From positions 2,362,001 through 2,426,000 of the forward strand of contig NZ_CP038015.1 in assembly GCF_004367585.1 (NCBI RefSeq): a DNA stretch of 64,000 nt, in the 5' to 3' direction. How positions within the stretch are numbered: the stretch's first letter is position 1; each line of letters opens with the position of its first letter. Made by a program: the position numbers and the translations under genes. Of this stretch, positions 26,010 through 35,072 are shown piece by piece. The notes beneath the pieces were generated by a model. That model had not been told where the DNA came from. It was given only the letters and a program-made list of their open reading frames with translations, and did not search any database. The stretch is from Paenisporosarcina antarctica (lineage in GTDB: Bacteria; Bacillota; Bacilli; Bacillales_A; Planococcaceae).

Positions 26010-27074
26010 TTATTCTTTAGTAGAAAATGGCCATAACCGGAAGTAGTTTTTAATATTATTCCAAATGTGAACTAAACCACCTGGTTCAAAGATTAAAAAT
26101 AATATGATGACTAATCCGAAAACAACTTCACGGAATGATGAAAGTAACGAATGAGCATCTGGAATAAATATAGTTAGATACTCTACCATGTAACCTAGCC
26201 CTACTGGTAATAAAGTAATAAATACGGCACCTAATATGGCACCAAACACACTACCTAATCCACCGATTAAAATCATAGCTAAGTATTGAATAGAAACTTG
26301 AATACTATAAAGTTCTACAGTGACAATCATTGTGTAATGAGCAAGTAATGCTCCCGCAATTCCCACAATGAAAGAACTAATAGCAAATGACATAACTTTA
26401 TAACTAAATAAGTTAATTCCCATAATTTGAGCTGCAACATCTCTGTCACGTACAGCTAAGAATGCACGTCCTGTACGTGTTCTAAATAAATTAAGTGCAT
26501 AAATCGTAGTAAATACTGCGACGATCAAACACAGATAGTAGTAACTGTTCTGGTCATAAAACGAAAATCCTCCAATTGCCGGACGTTCCAATACCATTCC
26601 TGCCCCACCACCAGTTACACTCCAACTACTAATAATCCAAAGAATAATAACTTGAGCTGCCAATGTGGCAATAGCTAAATATAAACCTTTAAGTCTAAGC
26701 GATGGTATACCGAACATACCACCGATGATTGCAGTGATTAATCCAGCGAGTGGCAGTGATATCCAAAAGCTCAAACCATATGTCGTTGTAAATATGGCAG
26801 AAGTATAACCACCAACAGCTAAGAATGCTCCTACACCTACTGAAATTTGTCCTGTAAAACCAGTTAAAATATTTAGCCCTATAGCGCCAATTACTGCGAT
26901 AGCACATAGTGTAGCTAAACCAATAACATAATTAGAAGCAAATAGTGGAAATAAAAACAGCAATATGACGATAATTAACATCCTTATTTTCACACGTCGA
27001 ACGCGAAATAATTCCATGTCTTTACTATAACTTGTCTTGTAATTTCCGCATTCCATTACAAATGGATTCTTCAT
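26010..27074 (-). CDS. livM: ABC transporter permease, LivM-like
   Basis: 354 residues from the ATG at 27074, four bases after the livH stop; the longer frame overlaps livH by 29 bases and is less likely. About ten membrane helices. The family segment GLNILTGFTGQISVGVGAFLAVG is visible in pieces, along with FLAVRDRDVAAQIMGIN, the cytoplasmic ATPase-coupling loop. It forms the pore with LivH. Confidence 0.88.
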   Translation of the reverse strand: MKNPFVMECGNYKTSYSKDMELFRVRRVKIRMLIIVILLFLFPLFASNYVIGLATLCAIAVIGAIGLNILTGFTGQISVGVGAFLAVGGYTSAIFTTTYGLSFWISLPLAGLITAIIGGMFGIPSLRLKGLYLAIATLAAQVIILWIISSWSVTGGGAGMVLERPAIGGFSFYDQNSYYYLCLIVAVFTTIYALNLFRTRTGRAFLAVRDRDVAAQIMGINLFSYKVMSFAISSFIVGIAGALLAHYTMIVTVELYSIQVSIQYLAMILIGGLGSVFGAILGAVFITLLPVGLGYMVEYLTIFIPDAHSLLSSFREVVFGLVIILFLIFEPGGLVHIWNNIKNYFRLWPFSTKE

Positions 27075-27078
27075 TCCG

Positions 27079-27963
27079 TCACACCCTTTCAATTCCACCT
27101 TTACCAAATAGACCGTATGGTTTAATCATTAAAATAATGATTACAACGATAAATGGTATTACTTCCTTTATCCCTCCACCAATAATTGGTTGGAGATAAC
27201 CTACTGATAAACTTTGCAAAATACCAATTATAAAGCCTCCAACAATAGCACCTGGAATGCTATCTAATCCACCTAAAATAACAACAGGAAGTACAGTTAG
27301 ACCAATCACTGTCATAGAAGCATCTACACCATTGATATTTCCTAATAGAATCCCACCTACTGCGGCTACAAGTGCAGCGATTCCCCATGTGATGGCATAT
27401 ACCGATTTAACACTAATCCCCATAGATAGCGCTGCCATTTGGTCATCTGCTACAGCACGCATAGCAAGTCCCATTTTAGAAAACTTAAAGAATAATGTGA
27501 ATATTGCAAGTAAGATCATGACAATAATGAAAGACCACATATAGATTGGTGAGATGATAATATCCCCAATTCGAATTAGTTCAGACGAAAAGATAGGTGG
27601 GAATGATTTTGTTTGGTGTCCCCAAATCATATGGACAATACCACCGAGCAAACTAGCTAACCCAATCGTAGCCATAATGACCGATATTACTGGTGCATTT
27701 GTTAATGGCCTTAGAACCACTTTTTCAACCGCCATTCCTAACAAGGCATTGAACACAAGTGTTAGTACAAATGCAATTAGAAATGGTATTTTATAAACAG
27801 CAACTAATGTAAGACAAATGTAGGATCCAATTAAAACAAATTCTCCATTTGCAAAGTTTAAGGCATCACTTGCTTTATAGATAAGAACAAATCCTAGAGC
27901 AACTAACGAGTAAATACTACCAACAACAACGCCTGTTATAAGCATTTGCAAGAAAAATGTCAT
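27079..27963 (-). CDS. livH: ABC transporter permease, LivH-like
   Basis: 294 residues, about eight helices. Typical: VGSIYSLVALGFVLIYKASD and LNFANGEFVLIGSY at the N-terminus, and the coupling loop KMGLAMRAVADDQMAALSMG. The RBS AGGAGGTGA is built from the last codons and stop of the upstream ligase gene, and the gap is only three bases, so translation is coupled. Confidence 0.9.
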   Translation of the reverse strand: MTFFLQMLITGVVVGSIYSLVALGFVLIYKASDALNFANGEFVLIGSYICLTLVAVYKIPFLIAFVLTLVFNALLGMAVEKVVLRPLTNAPVISVIMATIGLASLLGGIVHMIWGHQTKSFPPIFSSELIRIGDIIISPIYMWSFIIVMILLAIFTLFFKFSKMGLAMRAVADDQMAALSMGISVKSVYAITWGIAALVAAVGGILLGNINGVDASMTVIGLTVLPVVILGGLDSIPGAIVGGFIIGILQSLSVGYLQPIIGGGIKEVIPFIVVIIILMIKPYGLFGKGGIERV

Positions 27964-27966
27964 GCT

Positions 27967-29829
27967 CTAAGTCACCTCCTGTTCTATCTGTGTGATTTTT
28001 GTATCGTTAACACTTATTCCACTTTCTACCCCGTACAGTTCATCTATTACATATTGGTATTTTTTAATAACAAAATTTCTTCTTACCTTTCTAAGTCTAG
28101 TTAATTCTTGATCAGCTGTACTTAGTTCTTTATCAAGGAGAACAAAATTCCTTACTTGAAGATTTTCAGGAACCGCTTTCATAATAATTGAAACTTCTTT
28201 TTCAATAAGATTAATTACATCAGGTAATGCTGTGAGGTCAGAATATTTCGTGTAATTGAGTTGTTTCTTTTCCGCCCATCTACCTACGTTATCGATATCA
28301 ATATTCACCATAGCTACGATGTAAGGACGATCTTTTCCGATGACAACTGCTTCACGAATATAAGGGCTAAGTTTTAGTTTATTTTCAATAAGAGCTGGAG
28401 AGATTTTTTTACCTTCTTTTGACTGGAAAACGTCTTGCATACGATCAACAACATATAAATGACCATCATCACCGATGTATCCAGCATCTCCCATATGCGT
28501 CCAACCACCATTAAGCACGTTTTTAGTCAATACTTCATTGTTATAGTAACCTTGGAAAACACCCGGACTTTTGATTAAAATTTCACCCTCCTCAGAAATT
28601 TTCACTTCTGTATCAGGAAGTGGAACACCAACGCTATCCAAATTTATATCTCCATTACGGTGTGCAAAGGCAACTCCTGACAGCTCAGCTGAACCATAAG
28701 TTTGTTTTAAATTAACACCTAGTCCATGGAAAAATTCAAGTACTTCTGTCCCAATGGAACCTCCATTTGTATATGCGCTTTTTACTCTTGCTAAACCTAA
28801 ATGATCTCGAATGGCACTAAAGATTAAATAGTCTCCAAGTGTATACATAAGCTTAGTACTGAAAGATACAGGTTTATTATGAAGCTTTGCTTCAGCCATT
28901 TTATCGCCGTAGGGTTTAAATAAGTCGTAAACTTTCTTTTTAAACCAACTAGATCCTTGAATTCGTAATTTGAACTTAGAGAGTATGTTTTCATACATTC
29001 TAGGTGGAGCAAATATCACATGTGGTCCTATTTCTCGTAAATCGCCGCCAACCGTTGATGTTTCTTCTGGAAAGTTTAGCGTTGCTCCATGAAGTAGAGA
29101 CATTGTGATATTCATAACTTGTTCACCTATCCAAACTAGTGGAAGAAAAGAAAGATAGTCATCGCCTTCTTTTACTGTTTCAATTTTCGCCATTTGATTA
29201 GCTGAGGAAATTAAGTTTTGATGCGATAAAAGAGCTCCTCTAGGCTCTCCAATTGTTCCAGATGTATATGCGATGATTGCAGTGTCATTAGACTTACCAT
29301 TAGCAATCAGCTTTTGAAATTCATCGGGATTCCTATCATCATAGATTTTCCCATGTTCTTGTAAATCATGGATATACATTAGCTTAGGATGTTTATAGTT
29401 TCTCATCCCTTTAGAGTTATAGTAGATGATTTTCTCGATAGCAGGTATTTGATCTTCAATACTTAATAATCTATCAACTAGTTCTTGATCTTCGACAATG
29501 ACAATTTTCGCCTCGCAATGATTTAACATAAAGGCAAATTCTGAAGGGGTGGACTCTTGATAAACACCAACAGCAATACCACCAACACTTTGTGCTGCTA
29601 ATTCGGCATAAAGCCATTGTGGCTTATTTTCTCCAATAATCGCTAATTTATCGCCCTGTCTAAAATCTAATGAATGAACTAGACCTACAGCCAAATCCTT
29701 TACGTTACTATAATAAGAAGCCCATGTTATTTCATTCCATATTCCCAAGTACTTTTGTCTCATTGCAATATCATTACCATTATTTTCCGCTTTGTTTAAT
29801 AATAGTTGCGGCAACGTTTTCCCAGTCAT
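27967..29829 (-). CDS. AMP-dependent acyl-CoA synthetase (ANL superfamily, long-chain FadD15-like)
   Basis: 620 residues. ANL motifs: A3 IIAYTSGTIGEPRGALLSH, A5 LKQTYGSAELSG, A7 MGDAGYIGDDGHLYVVDRMQ, and KKISPALIENKLK with the hinge. The catalytic C-terminal Lys found in many long-chain ligases is not obvious in this subfamily. It activates a carboxylic acid to its CoA thioester with ATP. It sits inside a Liv-type transporter operon, between livG and livH, with couplings of a few bases, so it probably traps the imported acid. The natural substrate is unknown. Confidence 0.88.
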   Translation of the reverse strand: MTGKTLPQLLLNKAENNGNDIAMRQKYLGIWNEITWASYYSNVKDLAVGLVHSLDFRQGDKLAIIGENKPQWLYAELAAQSVGGIAVGVYQESTPSEFAFMLNHCEAKIVIVEDQELVDRLLSIEDQIPAIEKIIYYNSKGMRNYKHPKLMYIHDLQEHGKIYDDRNPDEFQKLIANGKSNDTAIIAYTSGTIGEPRGALLSHQNLISSANQMAKIETVKEGDDYLSFLPLVWIGEQVMNITMSLLHGATLNFPEETSTVGGDLREIGPHVIFAPPRMYENILSKFKLRIQGSSWFKKKVYDLFKPYGDKMAEAKLHNKPVSFSTKLMYTLGDYLIFSAIRDHLGLARVKSAYTNGGSIGTEVLEFFHGLGVNLKQTYGSAELSGVAFAHRNGDINLDSVGVPLPDTEVKISEEGEILIKSPGVFQGYYNNEVLTKNVLNGGWTHMGDAGYIGDDGHLYVVDRMQDVFQSKEGKKISPALIENKLKLSPYIREAVVIGKDRPYIVAMVNIDIDNVGRWAEKKQLNYTKYSDLTALPDVINLIEKEVSIIMKAVPENLQVRNFVLLDKELSTADQELTRLRKVRRNFVIKKYQYVIDELYGVESGISVNDTKITQIEQEVT

Positions 29830-29846
29830 TGTTTCATTGCCTCCTC

Positions 29847-30620
29847 TTAACCAGCTTCTTCTTCCCCTAAATAAGCCTTAATTACCTCTGGATTATTTTG
29901 AATTTCTTCTGGTGTTCCAAAGCCAATCAACTTACCAAAATCTAGTACAGCAATATGATCAGATAGATCCATAATGACGCCCATATCATGTTCAATTAAT
30001 ACAACTGTCATTCCTTTTGTTTCATGCATATCGATAATGTAACGTGCCATATCTTCTTTTTCACTGCTGTTCATTCCAGCCATTGGCTCATCTAGTAAAA
30101 TCATCTTTGGGTTAAGAGCTAATGCTCTCCCTACCTCTACTCGTTTTTGAAGCCCATATGATAATGTGCCTACAGGAACGTTACGAATATCTTGCATTTC
30201 AAGGAACTCAATTACTTCCTCCACTGCATGTCGGTGCTCAACTTCTTCTTTTTGTGCAGCACCCCAATATAAACCCCCCGCAAATAGTCCTGATTTCATA
30301 TGAATATGTCTACCAAGTTTAAGATTATCTAACACTGACATATGAGCAAATAGTGCAATATTCTGGAATGCACGTGCAATTCCTAGTCCAGTTCTGTTAT
30401 AAGGTTTCATTGTTAATATTTCTTGATTTTGAAATTTCATAGATCCTTTTGTTGGTTGATATAGACCACTAATACAATTTAGCATACTCGTTTTTCCAGC
30501 ACCGTTAGGTCCAATTAATGAGAAAATTTCTCCTTCTTCAATGTGGAAACTTACATCATTTAATGCTTTTACTCCTCCAAACTGAAGTGAGAGATTTTCA
30601 ATAGTCAACATGTTGTTCAT
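29847..30620 (-). CDS. livG: ABC transporter ATPase, LivG-like
   Basis: 257 residues. Walker A LIGPNGAGKTS, family insert ARAFQNIALFAHMSVLDNLK, signature LSYGLQKRVEVGRA (a degenerate LSxG form usual for LivG), Walker B KMILLDEPMAGMN and the H-loop VVLIEHDMGVI. RBS AAGGAGG sits about nine bases upstream. First gene of the operon and the closest to the TetR-like operator. Confidence 0.92.
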   Translation of the reverse strand: MNNMLTIENLSLQFGGVKALNDVSFHIEEGEIFSLIGPNGAGKTSMLNCISGLYQPTKGSMKFQNQEILTMKPYNRTGLGIARAFQNIALFAHMSVLDNLKLGRHIHMKSGLFAGGLYWGAAQKEEVEHRHAVEEVIEFLEMQDIRNVPVGTLSYGLQKRVEVGRALALNPKMILLDEPMAGMNSSEKEDMARYIIDMHETKGMTVVLIEHDMGVIMDLSDHIAVLDFGKLIGFGTPEEIQNNPEVIKAYLGEEEAG

Positions 30621-30664
30621 CTTTTCTCCTCCTTACTTTGCCTTCTCAAGTAAAGCGTATATTC

Positions 30665-30694
30665 ATTGTACAAATGAGCGACCGCTCAAGTCAA
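30665..30694 (-). promoter_or_regulatory. Sigma-A promoter of the liv/acyl-CoA ligase operon
   Basis: TTGACT (30689-30694), an 18-base spacer and TACAAT (30665-30670) on the minus strand, about 45 bases upstream of livG. Confidence 0.75.
30675..30688. promoter_or_regulatory. TetR-type operator within the promoter spacer
   Basis: TGAGCGACCGCTCA: inverted TGAGCG/CGCTCA half-sites with a two-base centre, exactly filling the space between -35 and -10. Palindromes of this form are typical of TetR-family (FadR/PfmR-like) repressors of fatty or organic acid operons. No TetR gene lies in the window. Confidence 0.65.
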
Positions 30695-30964
30695 TATAAT
30701 ATTTCGAAGATTCTAAATATATTATTAATTTAATATATTACTATAGGATTTATAGCTAAACTGTACTAGTTAAAATATTACGGTTTACACTGTAAATCCC
30801 TAGAAAACTAGACATTCTCGAGACGAATTATGAAAGAAATTAGCGTTTAATAGAATATCTTGTAATAACAAATGTATTTATGACTTACATTGTTAGTTAT
30901 CTGGTAGTAAATTGGCGATCTTTTACGAAACCAATAATCATCAAATTGTGTCCAAGTTATTAAA
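30695..30964. other. Non-coding spacer upstream of the liv operon
   Basis: AT-rich, with one imperfect inverted repeat GGTTTACACTGTAAATCC at about 30781-30798 whose role cannot be judged. No coding signal on either strand. Confidence 0.45.
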
Positions 30965-31489
30965 TTACTGCAATAACTCCCTTAAAGTTTGAGAATGCTC
31001 TAACCTCTCATTTGAAACAATTATTGGATGGAAGCCCCCTAGTTCTACTAAATCTTTATCATTTCCACGGATAACGATATAAAAATCTTCAAATTTTGTT
31101 GGACGAATCTCGTCAATTTGTAGCGATTTTTCTTCATAAAACATATTAATTTCTACTTTAGTCGCTATAGAAACTTCTTCTTTATCTTTATTTTCAACTA
31201 AGTCATTGAAAACTGGCTCTACTTTCTCTGGAATACCAATAAAATGATTTACTAATTTTTGCAAAAGATTAACAACTTCAGACAATCCAATTAACACGAT
31301 TCCGATAACTACATAGGGAAACAAGACTGAAAACAGGATCGAAAAAGAAAAATTATTACTTATTTCATCAAATTCATTGATGCTTTCAGTTCCACCATTA
31401 CTTATTGAGGTTACAATCCCGGTAAAAACTACTACAATTCCAGCAATGAACAAAATATAATGGATGCTATTCTTTTTGATTTTCACCAC
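30965..31489 (-). CDS. Hypothetical membrane protein with two N-terminal helices
   Basis: 174 residues; I do not recognise the family. Two hydrophobic segments (about 12-28 and 48-72) precede a soluble C-terminal half of about 100 residues with mixed charge (IPEKVEPVFNDLVENKDKEE onward). The reading starts at a GTG fused to AAAGGAG, leaving almost no spacing; the next codon is also GTG, so the exact start is uncertain. Monocistronic, facing away from the acetyltransferase gene. Confidence 0.65.
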   Translation of the reverse strand: MVKIKKNSIHYILFIAGIVVVFTGIVTSISNGGTESINEFDEISNNFSFSILFSVLFPYVVIGIVLIGLSEVVNLLQKLVNHFIGIPEKVEPVFNDLVENKDKEEVSIATKVEINMFYEEKSLQIDEIRPTKFEDFYIVIRGNDKDLVELGGFHPIIVSNERLEHSQTLRELLQ

Positions 31490-31706
31490 TCCTTTATCTC
31501 TATATTTCTACAATACCTGCATAAATTCCTGCCAAATTATGTTATAATTTTATTTAAATATACCCACACAAGAAATGGTATACTGGTTCATATTCTCTGT
31601 TCTTTAAGTAGACTGCAATAACCATCACAAGAATTCTTATATATGTAATATCTCTTAATGCTTGTAATCGGTATTATTATAAATTTGACAAGAAAGTTGT
31701 GGTTCT

Positions 31707-32174
31707 TTGACATTAACTACACAAGCCATTGTAAGAGAAATGACAATTGATGACATCTCATCATGGCTCGATATGAGAACTTTATTATGGCCACACTGTC
31801 CATTAAACGAACATAAACAAGAAATAATTGAACAACTGAATTGCCCACAAACGTTTCAAGCATTTATTGTAGAAGTTCAAAATGAGCATGTTGGTTTTTT
31901 AGAGGCAAAATTACATCAAAATGTACATATGCGTTTTGGGTTAGCTGGCTATATGGAAGGTTGGTTTGTAAAAGACTTGTACCGAAAAAAAGGTTTCGGA
32001 AAGCTAGTAGTTAATGCTGTTGAAACGTGGACGATCAAAAAGGGATGTCATCAAGTAGCTTCAGACACAGAAGAATTCAATGAAGGCAGCATCTTTGCAC
32101 ATATGAAATTGGGTTTTATTGAACAATTCCGTGCAGATGGTGAAGTGAAATTTTTGAAAACATTGTCAAGCTAG
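31707..32174 (+). CDS. GNAT acetyltransferase, aminoglycoside 6'-N-acetyltransferase-like
   Basis: 155 residues. The layout follows AAC(6')-I type enzymes: IVREMTIDDISSWLDMRTLLWP, GFLEAK, GYMEGWFVKDLYRKKGFGK with the acetyl-CoA R/Q-x-x-G-x-G/A-like loop (RKKGFGK), WTIKKGCHQVASDTEEFNEG and FAHMKLGFIEQ. The family transfers acetyl from acetyl-CoA to an amine, here possibly an aminoglycoside or a cell metabolite. The start is TTG with a weak RBS; the next ATG would cut into the fold. Resistance is not proven by sequence. Monocistronic. Confidence 0.78.
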   Translation: MTLTTQAIVREMTIDDISSWLDMRTLLWPHCPLNEHKQEIIEQLNCPQTFQAFIVEVQNEHVGFLEAKLHQNVHMRFGLAGYMEGWFVKDLYRKKGFGKLVVNAVETWTIKKGCHQVASDTEEFNEGSIFAHMKLGFIEQFRADGEVKFLKTLSS

Positions 32175-32318
32175 TTGAAACGAAAAACATTATAGTATGT
32201 ATCAATTTAGTAGATGCTCCCTACTTGGGTGGCAAAAGGTTCACATATTACTAGAATATCTAATCTTTTTGAACATTCCTTTCGTTTTCTTTCTATAGAA
32301 TAAAAAGAGGTGTGTAGG

Positions 32319-33665
32319 ATGAAAACAATTATCTTGATTTTATGTGTAACAATGAGTTTATTTACATACACCACAAATGTGGATGCTCATGCAGACTTAG
32401 CATCAAGTTCTCCCGTTGATGGAGCAGTACTCAAAACTTTACCAAATGAAGTCGTCCTTACATTTAGTACAACAATTGACAATCAAGTATATAAAATGGA
32501 TGCGCAAAATGAACAAGGTGAATCGGTAATAAATGGAGAATCTTCCATAAACCCTGCTGGTGATGAATTATCAATTTCTCTTTTAGATACAACTGACGGT
32601 TTAGTCACCGTAACTTATTCGGTGATTTCAAAAGATGGTCACCCAATTGAAGGAATCATTTCTTTTACCATTGAAACTGAAGAACAACTAACCTCTTCTG
32701 AAACCGAAGAGAAACTGTCAACTGACGCATCATCTAATGGCACTAGTGAAAATAAACAAACAGATACTCCTACAATTATTGAACCACAACAACAAGTCCC
32801 AACTAAGTCTTTAAATGAAATAGATGAGCAACCGTCGATGGATATGGTTTCTTTAGCCGACAAGATGGAATTCACTACCAATAAAACCGCTACTCCCCTT
32901 TCATCAATCATTAAATCAGCATACTTACTTGCACTGTTAGTACTAACGGGTTCTTTGTTATGGAGATTCAAAGGATATAAAATCCCTTATTTGGCGCAGA
33001 TGCAATTGATTCATCTAGTAATGCTAGCCCTTTTCACATGGTCTCAGGCTCGTAACTTTACACGCGTATTTGAAGGAATACCATGGCAGGATTTATTTCT
33101 TCAAACAGAGGTTGGACAATTTTGGACAGCAGCTATCATAATTACTGTTTTAGGTCTTTATATTGTTGGACGTAATCGATACGTTGATCTCGCATGGCTA
33201 TCGGGAATTTTAATAATAAAAAGCCTAAACAGTCATGCAATTGCTACTCAAATTCCTATTGTGACGGTTAGCTTAAACTTCATTCATTTACTTTTTTCAG
33301 CTTTATGGATAGCAGGATTATTTTATGTCATCCTTTTATGGAAAAAGAGTATGGCACAACCATTCATTTCAACTTTCTCTAAAATGGCTTTACTTAGCAT
33401 AATTATCTTAACTATTACAGGCAGCATTTACGCATGGCTACTAGCACCATCCCTTTCTTCACTATGGACGACTGAATGGGGATACTGGTTAATCACGAAA
33501 ATTGTCGCAGTGATTGGTGTCTTCATCCTAGGAAGTCTTATTCGTCAACATATGAAAAAAACTGGCTCCCTTAGCAAACGAAGTTACTTATTTTTTGATA
33601 GTGCTTTAGCTATCATCATCCTGATAATTGTAGGCGTTTTAACACAACTTAGTTCATCAATTTAA
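32319..33665 (+). CDS. CopC-CopD fusion copper transport protein (YcnJ-like)
   Basis: 448 residues from the ATG at 32319 (GAGG eight bases upstream). A signal peptide (about 1-25, ending VDA) leaves His as the first mature residue, HADLASSSPVDG, the copper-binding N-terminus of CopC domains. DGHPIEG carries the second His. After an acidic, Ser/Thr-rich linker (about 125-200) comes a CopD membrane domain with about eight helices (NSHAIATQ, LLFSALWIAGLFYV). B. subtilis YcnJ is longer (about 540 residues). Probable role: copper uptake or handling across the membrane. No ycnI/ycnK homologue adjoins it. Confidence 0.87.
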   Translation: MKTIILILCVTMSLFTYTTNVDAHADLASSSPVDGAVLKTLPNEVVLTFSTTIDNQVYKMDAQNEQGESVINGESSINPAGDELSISLLDTTDGLVTVTYSVISKDGHPIEGIISFTIETEEQLTSSETEEKLSTDASSNGTSENKQTDTPTIIEPQQQVPTKSLNEIDEQPSMDMVSLADKMEFTTNKTATPLSSIIKSAYLLALLVLTGSLLWRFKGYKIPYLAQMQLIHLVMLALFTWSQARNFTRVFEGIPWQDLFLQTEVGQFWTAAIIITVLGLYIVGRNRYVDLAWLSGILIIKSLNSHAIATQIPIVTVSLNFIHLLFSALWIAGLFYVILLWKKSMAQPFISTFSKMALLSIIILTITGSIYAWLLAPSLSSLWTTEWGYWLITKIVAVIGVFILGSLIRQHMKKTGSLSKRSYLFFDSALAIIILIIVGVLTQLSSSI

Positions 33666-33725
33666 GCTTAAAGTCCAACTCCATTCATTATTTATGAATA
33701 CGCTAAGTTGAATAGAGGTGAATTC

Positions 33726-34991
33726 ATGGACGAGCAAAAAAAACGTAAATGTTGTAATTGTTCAACATGCAAAGCAAGACGAGGTCCTAGAGGATTCACC
33801 GGTCTTCAAGGATATGCAGGACCACCAGGTGAACGCGGTGAAAGAGGACCACGAGGCTATATGGGATTTCAAGGAGCACCTGGAGCTAAAGGTGATACCG
33901 GCTCTCAAGGAGAAACTGGGTTACAAGGGGATATCGGACCTCAAGGGGACCCGGGTGTTAATGGTGATACCGGCTCTCAAGGAGAAACTGGGTTACAAGG
34001 GGATATCGGACCTCAAGGGAACCCGGGTGTTAATGGTGATACCGGCTCTCAAGGGGATACTGGGTTACAGGGGGACATCGGACCTCAAGGGGACTCGGGT
34101 GTTAAAGGTGATACCGGCTCTCAAGGAGAAACTGGGTTACAAGGGGATATCGGACCTCAAGGGGACCCGGGTGTTAATGGTGATACCGGCTCTCAAGGAG
34201 ATACTGGGTTACAAGGGGATATCGGACCTCAAGGGGACCCGGGTGTTAATGGTGATACCGGCTCTCAAGGGGAAACTGGGTTACACGGGGATATCGGACC
34301 TCAAGGGGACCCGGGTGTTAATGGTGATACCGGCTCTCAAGGGGATACTGGGTTACAAGGTGATATCGGACCTCAAGGGAACCCGGGTGTTAAAGGTGAT
34401 ACCGGCTCTCAAGGGGAAACTGGGTTACAAGGTGACATCGGACCTCAAGGGGAAACTGGGTTACAAGGGGATATCGGACCTCAAGGGGAAACTGGGTTAC
34501 AAGGGGATATCGGACCTCAAGGTAAAAAAGGTTTACAAGGAAAAACTGGATCTAAAGGTAAACCAGGGATATCTGGCGGAATTGCAGAATTTGCCCATAT
34601 TTACAACACAGACATCCAACGTTTATCAAAAGATGAATCTCTCAAATTTAACTCTAATGGTATCCTAACCGAAGGCTTTTTGCATAATGAAGGTGAAGGA
34701 AGCATTGTCGTTAAAAAAGCTGGAATTTATGAAATTATTTTTCAAGTGTCTGCACGCCACCAAAATCAATTCACTCTTTTTGCTAATGGCGTAGCTATTC
34801 CTAATAATACTTTCAGTTCAAATATCGAGAACCCACAAAATAATGGCTTGACCATCCTTTCATTAGCCTCAAACAGCGAACTCACTTTACGAAACCTTAC
34901 TTTAACAACTACCTATATAGACCTACAAACAGATTTAGTTAGCAATGAAATCCTTGTAAATGCTTCTTTGACAATAAAAAAACTTTCTTAA
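33726..34991 (+). CDS. Collagen-like repeat protein, BclA-like spore surface candidate
   Basis: 421 residues from the ATG at 33726 (GAGGTG six bases upstream). The N-terminus is basic and Cys-rich (KKRKCCNCSTCKARRG), with no signal peptide. A continuous Gly-X-Y region of about 265 residues follows, including seven 24-residue units (GDTGSQGETGLQGDIGPQ, GDPGVN) and four 12-residue units. The C-terminal part of about 135 residues (AEFAHIYNTD ... NASLTIKKLS) resembles the trimeric BclA/C1q-like domain. Such proteins form hair-like filaments of the exosporium or spore surface in Bacillus; location here is inferred. Monocistronic. Confidence 0.85.
   Translation: MDEQKKRKCCNCSTCKARRGPRGFTGLQGYAGPPGERGERGPRGYMGFQGAPGAKGDTGSQGETGLQGDIGPQGDPGVNGDTGSQGETGLQGDIGPQGNPGVNGDTGSQGDTGLQGDIGPQGDSGVKGDTGSQGETGLQGDIGPQGDPGVNGDTGSQGDTGLQGDIGPQGDPGVNGDTGSQGETGLHGDIGPQGDPGVNGDTGSQGDTGLQGDIGPQGNPGVKGDTGSQGETGLQGDIGPQGETGLQGDIGPQGETGLQGDIGPQGKKGLQGKTGSKGKPGISGGIAEFAHIYNTDIQRLSKDESLKFNSNGILTEGFLHNEGEGSIVVKKAGIYEIIFQVSARHQNQFTLFANGVAIPNNTFSSNIENPQNNGLTILSLASNSELTLRNLTLTTTYIDLQTDLVSNEILVNASLTIKKLS
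33891..34524 (+). repeat. 72-bp tandem repeat array with 36-bp terminal repeats inside the collagen gene
   Basis: Units begin at 33891, 33963, 34035, 34107, 34179, 34251, 34323 and 34395 with the common start GGTGATACCGGCTCTCAAGG, exactly 72 bp apart. The last one breaks down into four 36-bp units ending about 34520. Differences between copies are few, so the array is probably length-variable between strains. Confidence 0.9.
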
Positions 34992-35035
34992 TGAATTAAC
35001 GACTGAAATTCAGATAAATGGAACTGAGTACGAGA

Positions 35036-35065
35036 AAGCCCACCGAAATAATTTTTCGGCGGGCT
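35036..35065. terminator. Bidirectional terminator between the collagen and SEC-C genes
   Basis: The stem AGCCCACCGAAA/TTTCGGCGGGCT with one wobble or mismatch. It is 45 bases after the collagen stop and eight bases after the convergent SEC-C stop; TTTC follows on the minus strand. Confidence 0.75.
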
Positions 35066-35072
35066 ACTCTAC

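Noticed and set aside
33891-34524. Regular repeats that could be taken for a CRISPR array
   Set aside because: The units are contiguous, have no unique spacers and encode Gly-X-Y.
33718-34668. 316-codon open frame in the +1 register across the collagen gene
   Set aside because: The 72-bp repeat keeps any stop-free frame open. The product is a repeat of KGILGYKGISDLKGTRVLMV-like units with no start signal, and the real frame has the RBS and the Gly-X-Y pattern.
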